Origin: Cellvibrio polysaccharolyticus | GTDB lineage: Bacteria > Pseudomonadota > Gammaproteobacteria > Pseudomonadales > Cellvibrionaceae | Assembly (NCBI RefSeq): GCF_015182315.1 | Contig: NZ_PRDL01000001.1 | Location: 2,728,001-2,792,000 of the forward strand | Direction: 5' to 3' | Length of the DNA stretch: 64,000 nucleotides | Part shown: piece after piece, positions 59,957-64,000 of the stretch | Position numbering within the stretch: position 1 is the first letter of the stretch | How the letters are laid out: the number at the start of each line of letters is the position of its first letter | Notes under the pieces: model-generated | The model's database searches: none | What the model saw: only the letters and a program-made list of their open reading frames with translations | What the model was told of the DNA's origin: nothing | Position numbers and translations under genes: made by a program

Positions 59957-61168
59957 TCAGATTTCCAGCAGAATACGCGCCGGGTCTTCCAACAGGTCCT
60001 TGATCGCAACGAGGAACTGAACAGCATCTTTACCATCCAGCAAACGGTGATCATAAGACAGCGCCAGATACATCATCGGCAGAATTTTAACCTGACCATT
60101 AACAGCCATCGGACGCTCCTGGATTTTGTGCATGCCCAGGATGGCAGATTGCGGCAAATTCAGGATTGGTGTAGACAACAGCGAACCGAACACACCACCG
60201 TTGGTGATAGTGAAGGTACCACCGGACATTTCTTCAATGCCCAGCTTGCCGTCACGAGCGCGCAGACCGAAGTCACGGATGGTGCTTTCGATGGTAGCGA
60301 GGCTCATATTTTCAGCATTGCGCAGCACCGGAACGACCAGACCTTTTTCGGTAGAAACCGCTACACCGATGTCCTGGTAACCGTGATAAACAACGTCGTT
60401 GTTATCAATGGAAGCATTTACCGCCGGGAAACGACGCAGTGCTTCAGCAGCCGCCTTTACGAAGAAACTCATGAAGCCCAAACGGGTACCGTTATGCGCT
60501 TTTTCAAATTGATCCTTGTACTTGCCACGCAGCTCCATAATCGGCGCCATGTTGACTTCGTTAAAGGTGGTCAACATAGCTGTGGTATTGCTGGCTTCGA
60601 GCAGACGCTCGGCAATACGCTTGCGCAGACGGGTCATTGGAACGCGTTTCTCAACACGATCACCGGTCGCTTCAAGCGCCGGCGCTGCAGCGGCAGCCGG
60701 TTTGGCAGCAGCGGCCGGAGCCGGTGCAGCTTTCAGATGGTTGCTAACGTCTTCTTTGGTAACACGGCCATCTTTGCCGGTACCGGAAAGGTTGGCGGTG
60801 TTTACGTTGTTTTCACTGGCCAGCTTGCGCGCGGCAGGGTTTACCAGCTTATCGCCAGCGGCGGCAGCCGGTGCGGCAGCTTCAGCCGGAGCAGATTTTT
60901 CTGCAGCAGCTGGTGCAGCGGCGGCAACAGCACCCTCAACAAACAACGCAATCACTTCGTTGCTTTCTACGGTGTCGCCTTCGCCTTTGCGAATTTCACT
61001 CAGGCTGCCATCAGCCGGTGCCACAACTTCGAGCACCACTTTGTCAGTTTCAATATCTACGATCAGTTCATCACGTGACACGGCTTCGCCGGGCTTTTTG
61101 TGCCATGTGGCGATGGTCCCGTCCTGTACGGATTCAGGGAAAGTTGGGGCTTTAATTTCAATACTCAT
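59957..61168 (-). CDS. sucB: 2-oxoglutarate dehydrogenase E2 (dihydrolipoyl succinyltransferase)
   Basis: SucB is the core of the complex. The 403 residues show a lipoyl domain with the lipoylated Lys in [11 protein letters not shown] (about residue 43), an Ala/Pro-rich linker and a peripheral-subunit-binding domain ([12 protein letters not shown]). A second Ala-rich linker and the acyltransferase domain with [16 protein letters not shown] follow. It follows sucA by about 40 bases. Confidence 0.97.
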   Translation of the reverse strand: MSIEIKAPTFPESVQDGTIATWHKKPGEAVSRDELIVDIETDKVVLEVVAPADGSLSEIRKGEGDTVESNEVIALFVEGAVAAAAPAAAEKSAPAEAAAPAAAAGDKLVNPAARKLASENNVNTANLSGTGKDGRVTKEDVSNHLKAAPAPAAAAKPAAAAAPALEATGDRVEKRVPMTRLRKRIAERLLEASNTTAMLTTFNEVNMAPIMELRGKYKDQFEKAHNGTRLGFMSFFVKAAAEALRRFPAVNASIDNNDVVYHGYQDIGVAVSTEKGLVVPVLRNAENMSLATIESTIRDFGLRARDGKLGIEEMSGGTFTITNGGVFGSLLSTPILNLPQSAILGMHKIQERPMAVNGQVKILPMMYLALSYDHRLLDGKDAVQFLVAIKDLLEDPARILLEI

Positions 61169-61209
61169 TGCTGTTCCTTACTCTCTCGCTGTGATTCTCA
61201 GGCCAGGCG

Positions 61210-64000
61210 TTAGACGCCGAGGGCCGCATTGATGAAGCGTGTCTGTTCTTCCAGGTGCGCTGACATATAGCCACCCGCCGGTGCCGCCGAGGCTTCACGA
61301 CCCACGTAATCGAGGCGCAATGAAGCATCATGTTGCTGAACCGCACGACGCATATGATGCTGGCTGCTATACCAGGCACCCTGGTTCATGGGTTCTTCCT
61401 GACACCAGACAACGTCTTGCAATCCGGTGAAGGGTTTCAATGCAGCCTGCAGTTCCTGTTCCGGGAACGGGTACAGCTGCTCAAGACGAATCAGTGCCAC
61501 ATTGTCCTGGGCGCGAGCCGTACGCTCTTCCAGCAGGTTGTAATACACCTTGCCGCTACACAACACAACGCGTTTGACGTTGGCCGGGTTGACGGAATTA
61601 TCGGCAATAACGTTGAGGAATTGACCATTGGCCAGTTCTTCGAGGGTAGACGTAGCCAGCTTGTGACGCAGCAGGGATTTCGGGCTCATCACCACCAGCG
61701 GACGACGCATCGGGCGAATCGCCTGGCGGCGCAACATGTGGAATACCTGAGCCGGCGTCGTAGGCACACAAACCTGAATATTGTGTTCAGCACACAATTG
61801 CAGGAAGCGCTCAAGACGTGCCGAGGAATGCTCCGGACCCTGACCTTCATAGCCATGCGGCAACAACATGGTCAAGCCGCACATACGGCCCCACTTGTGT
61901 TCACCACTGGTAATAAACTGGTCAATCACTACCTGGGCACCGTTGGCGAAGTCGCCGAACTGGGCTTCCCAAATCACCAGACCATTCGGCGTGGTGGTGG
62001 CATAACCGTATTCAAACGCCAGTACCGCTTCTTCTGACAAATAAGAATCGTACAGATCAAACGCCGGCTGACCCTCTTTGACATTTTCCAAAGGGATATA
62101 GCTGGAACCGTCTTTCTGGCTGTGAATGACGGCATGACGATGCGAGAAAGTACCACGCCCCACGTCCTGACCGGTCATGCGGACAAAGTGATCCTGCTCC
62201 AGCAAGGTTGCGTAAGCAAGAGTTTCGGCCATACCCCAGTTAATAGGCAAGGCGCCGGCTGCCATCTTGCGACGGTCTTCGTAAATCTTCTCAACCTGCT
62301 TCTGAATAACAATGCCATCCGGCACTTCACAGGTTTTGTTGGCAATGGCTTGTAACGCTTTCAGTTCGTAACCGGTATTCGCCGGGGTAGTCCAGGCATG
62401 GCCAATATAGTTGGACCAATCGACAAACAGCGTACGATCCGGCTCGCTCACCAGCCCGCTGGCAACATATTCACCACGGTCCAGCGCAGCACGGTAGTCG
62501 GTAGTCATCTGATCAGCGGTAGGCTGATCCAGCAAACCGGCCGCTACCAGCTTCTCGGCATAGAGGGTGCGGGTGGTTTTCTGGGCGCGAATGACTTTGT
62601 ACATCAACGGCTGGGTTGCAGACGGCTCGTCAGTCTCGTTGTGACCACGACGACGGTAGCAAACCAGGTCAATAACTACGTCTTTCTTGAACTCGTAGCG
62701 GTAGTCCATGGCCAATTGAGCTACAAACAGCACCGCATCCGGATCATCACCGTTAACGTGGAAGATCGGTGTTTCGATCATCTTGGCAACGTCGGTACAG
62801 TATTCAGTCGAGCGGGCATCTTCACGCTTGCTGGTGGTAAAACCAACCTGGTTGTTGATCACCAGATGCAAGGTACCGCCGGTGCCATAAGCACGGGTCT
62901 GGGACATCTGGAAGGTTTCCATCACCACGCCCTGACCGGCAAATGCAGCATCACCGTGAACAACAATCGGTACTACACCGGCACCGGTCTTGTCGTTACG
63001 ACGATCCTGACGAGCGCGTACCGAGCCTTCAACTACTGGCGATACGATTTCAAGGTGAGACGGGTTAAACGCCATGGCGATATGCAGTTCACCGCCCGGG
63101 GTCATCACGTTGGAAGAGAAACCCTGGTGGTACTTCACGTCACCGGACGTGTCTACCAGACGTTTGCCATCAAATTCGGCGAACAAATCGGATGGGCTTT
63201 TACCAAAAACGTTGACCAGGGTATTCAGACGGCCACGGTGTGCCATACCCAGCACAATTTCCTTGGCGCCGAAGGTGCCGGCACGCTTGACCAGCGCATC
63301 AACGAGGGGAATAAAGCTTTCACCACCTTCCAGACCGAAACGCTTGGTGCCCGGGTACTTGCTGTCCAGGTGGCGTTCAAGACCTTCAGCGGCCGTTAAA
63401 CGCTCAAGCACCGCAAGACGCTGCTCTTTGCTGAATTCGGGATTGGAACGAACGCTTTCAAGACGCTGCTGCAACCACTGTTTCTCGGCGAGATTGGTGA
63501 TGTGCATGATTTCCGGGCCAACATGGCCACAGTAGGTCTTTTCGAGCGCATCAATGATGTCGCGCAAGGAAGCTTCTTCCTTGCCGATAAATAATGTACC
63601 TGTCTGGAATACGGTATCCAGATCGGCAGAGGTCAGGCCATGAAACGCCAGATCCAGGTCGGGCACTTTTTCGCGCTGCATCAATCCCAGCGGATCAAGC
63701 TTCGCCTGCTGATGCCCGCGGAAACGGTAGGAGCTGATTAATTGAAGTACTTTGACCTGCTTGCGCTCGTGTTCAACGCTGACAGAGCCAGCCGCAGCAG
63801 GTGCTGCAACGGTGCGCACACGGGCTTTACCCAATTGTTCAAATTGGGCACGAATAACCGAATGCGGTGTATCCTGGGTTACAACCCCATTCACACGCGG
63901 CAGTTGTTCAAAGTAATTACGCCATTCCTCGGGAACGGAATTTGCGTCGTGTAAGTACTGGTCGTAGAGCTCTTCGACATAAGCAGCATTCCCACCGGAA
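61210..64000 (-). CDS. sucA: 2-oxoglutarate dehydrogenase E1, partial at the window edge
   Basis: SucA is the thiamine-diphosphate E1 that decarboxylates 2-oxoglutarate. The frame stays open to the right edge: residues upstream of the in-frame GTG at 63894 (YVEELYDQYL, VPEEWRNYFEQLP) match the SucA N-terminus, so that GTG is internal and only the first few dozen codons are missing. About 929 residues are visible, with GMAHRGRLN, LLPHGYEGQGPEHSSARLERF in part, and a normal C-terminus. sdh genes would be expected beyond the edge. Confidence 0.96.
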   Translation of the reverse strand, partial: SGGNAAYVEELYDQYLHDANSVPEEWRNYFEQLPRVNGVVTQDTPHSVIRAQFEQLGKARVRTVAAPAAAGSVSVEHERKQVKVLQLISSYRFRGHQQAKLDPLGLMQREKVPDLDLAFHGLTSADLDTVFQTGTLFIGKEEASLRDIIDALEKTYCGHVGPEIMHITNLAEKQWLQQRLESVRSNPEFSKEQRLAVLERLTAAEGLERHLDSKYPGTKRFGLEGGESFIPLVDALVKRAGTFGAKEIVLGMAHRGRLNTLVNVFGKSPSDLFAEFDGKRLVDTSGDVKYHQGFSSNVMTPGGELHIAMAFNPSHLEIVSPVVEGSVRARQDRRNDKTGAGVVPIVVHGDAAFAGQGVVMETFQMSQTRAYGTGGTLHLVINNQVGFTTSKREDARSTEYCTDVAKMIETPIFHVNGDDPDAVLFVAQLAMDYRYEFKKDVVIDLVCYRRRGHNETDEPSATQPLMYKVIRAQKTTRTLYAEKLVAAGLLDQPTADQMTTDYRAALDRGEYVASGLVSEPDRTLFVDWSNYIGHAWTTPANTGYELKALQAIANKTCEVPDGIVIQKQVEKIYEDRRKMAAGALPINWGMAETLAYATLLEQDHFVRMTGQDVGRGTFSHRHAVIHSQKDGSSYIPLENVKEGQPAFDLYDSYLSEEAVLAFEYGYATTTPNGLVIWEAQFGDFANGAQVVIDQFITSGEHKWGRMCGLTMLLPHGYEGQGPEHSSARLERFLQLCAEHNIQVCVPTTPAQVFHMLRRQAIRPMRRPLVVMSPKSLLRHKLATSTLEELANGQFLNVIADNSVNPANVKRVVLCSGKVYYNLLEERTARAQDNVALIRLEQLYPFPEQELQAALKPFTGLQDVVWCQEEPMNQGAWYSSQHHMRRAVQQHDASLRLDYVGREASAAPAGGYMSAHLEEQTRFINAALGV

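Noticed and set aside
61210..63894. sucA taken to start at GTG 63894
   Set aside because: The frame continues to the right edge with residues matching the SucA N-terminus, so the GTG is internal and the gene is cut by the window.

Overview
The window reads as ordinary chromosome from a gammaproteobacterium of the Pseudomonas/Cellvibrio type. Gene order follows the Pseudomonas backbone closely (guaAB-xseA, der-bamB-yfgM-hisS-ispG-rodZ-pilW-rlmN-ndk, iscR-trmJ-suhB, secFD-tgt-queA-tRNA-Leu, lptGF-pepA-holC, sucABlpdsucCD). The best guess is Cellvibrionaceae (Cellvibrio or a relative), from protein flavour and the mix of accessory genes; this placement is inference, not proof. No phage, insertion sequence, CRISPR array, rRNA or plasmid gene was recognised.

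Layout. 0.2-1.6 kb: a YgjP-like metallopeptidase, a DUF3087 protein and a membrane-anchored glutaredoxin. 1.8-6.5 kb: guaA and guaB (minus), with xseA divergent. 6.5-8.8 kb: a TPP riboswitch driving thiO-thiS-thiG. 9.2-12.6 kb: a CBS-domain protein, a ybhP-clsB pair and an AEC transporter. 12.8-22.2 kb: a long minus-strand block from ndk to der (nucleotide kinase, rRNA/tRNA methylation, pilus, cell shape, isoprenoid, His-tRNA, outer-membrane assembly, ribosome GTPase). 22.5-31.6 kb: an Fe-S assembly operon, iscR-iscS-sufB-C-D-S-A-T-E, with trmJ upstream. 31.7-40.5 kb: suhB, a hybrid histidine kinase, secF/secD, tgt, queA and tRNA-Leu(CAA). 40.6-47.2 kb: a cyclase-FHA protein with an RDD membrane protein, then lptG/lptF divergent from pepA-holC and a small unknown gene. 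47.2-49.9 kb: a SetA-like exporter, an unknown gene and ylqF. 50.1-54.8 kb: speA, carboxynorspermidine synthase and nspC, an alternative spermidine route. 55.1-64.0 kb: an unknown lipoprotein and the 2-oxoglutarate dehydrogenase/succinyl-CoA synthetase operon; sucA runs off the right edge.

Most noteworthy. (1) A family of three intergenic palindromic elements (about 42.1, 51.3 and 51.5 kb) shares a core. Their inner and outer stems differ in sequence between copies, yet each copy stays self-complementary. (2) At the position where Pseudomonas carries iscUA-hscBA-fdx, this genome has sufBCDSATE fused behind iscR-iscS, with a recognisable IscR box over the promoter. (3) yajC is missing between tgt and secD, and secD has its own promoter-like sequence there. 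(4) The cyclase-FHA protein lacks the expected transition-state arginine.
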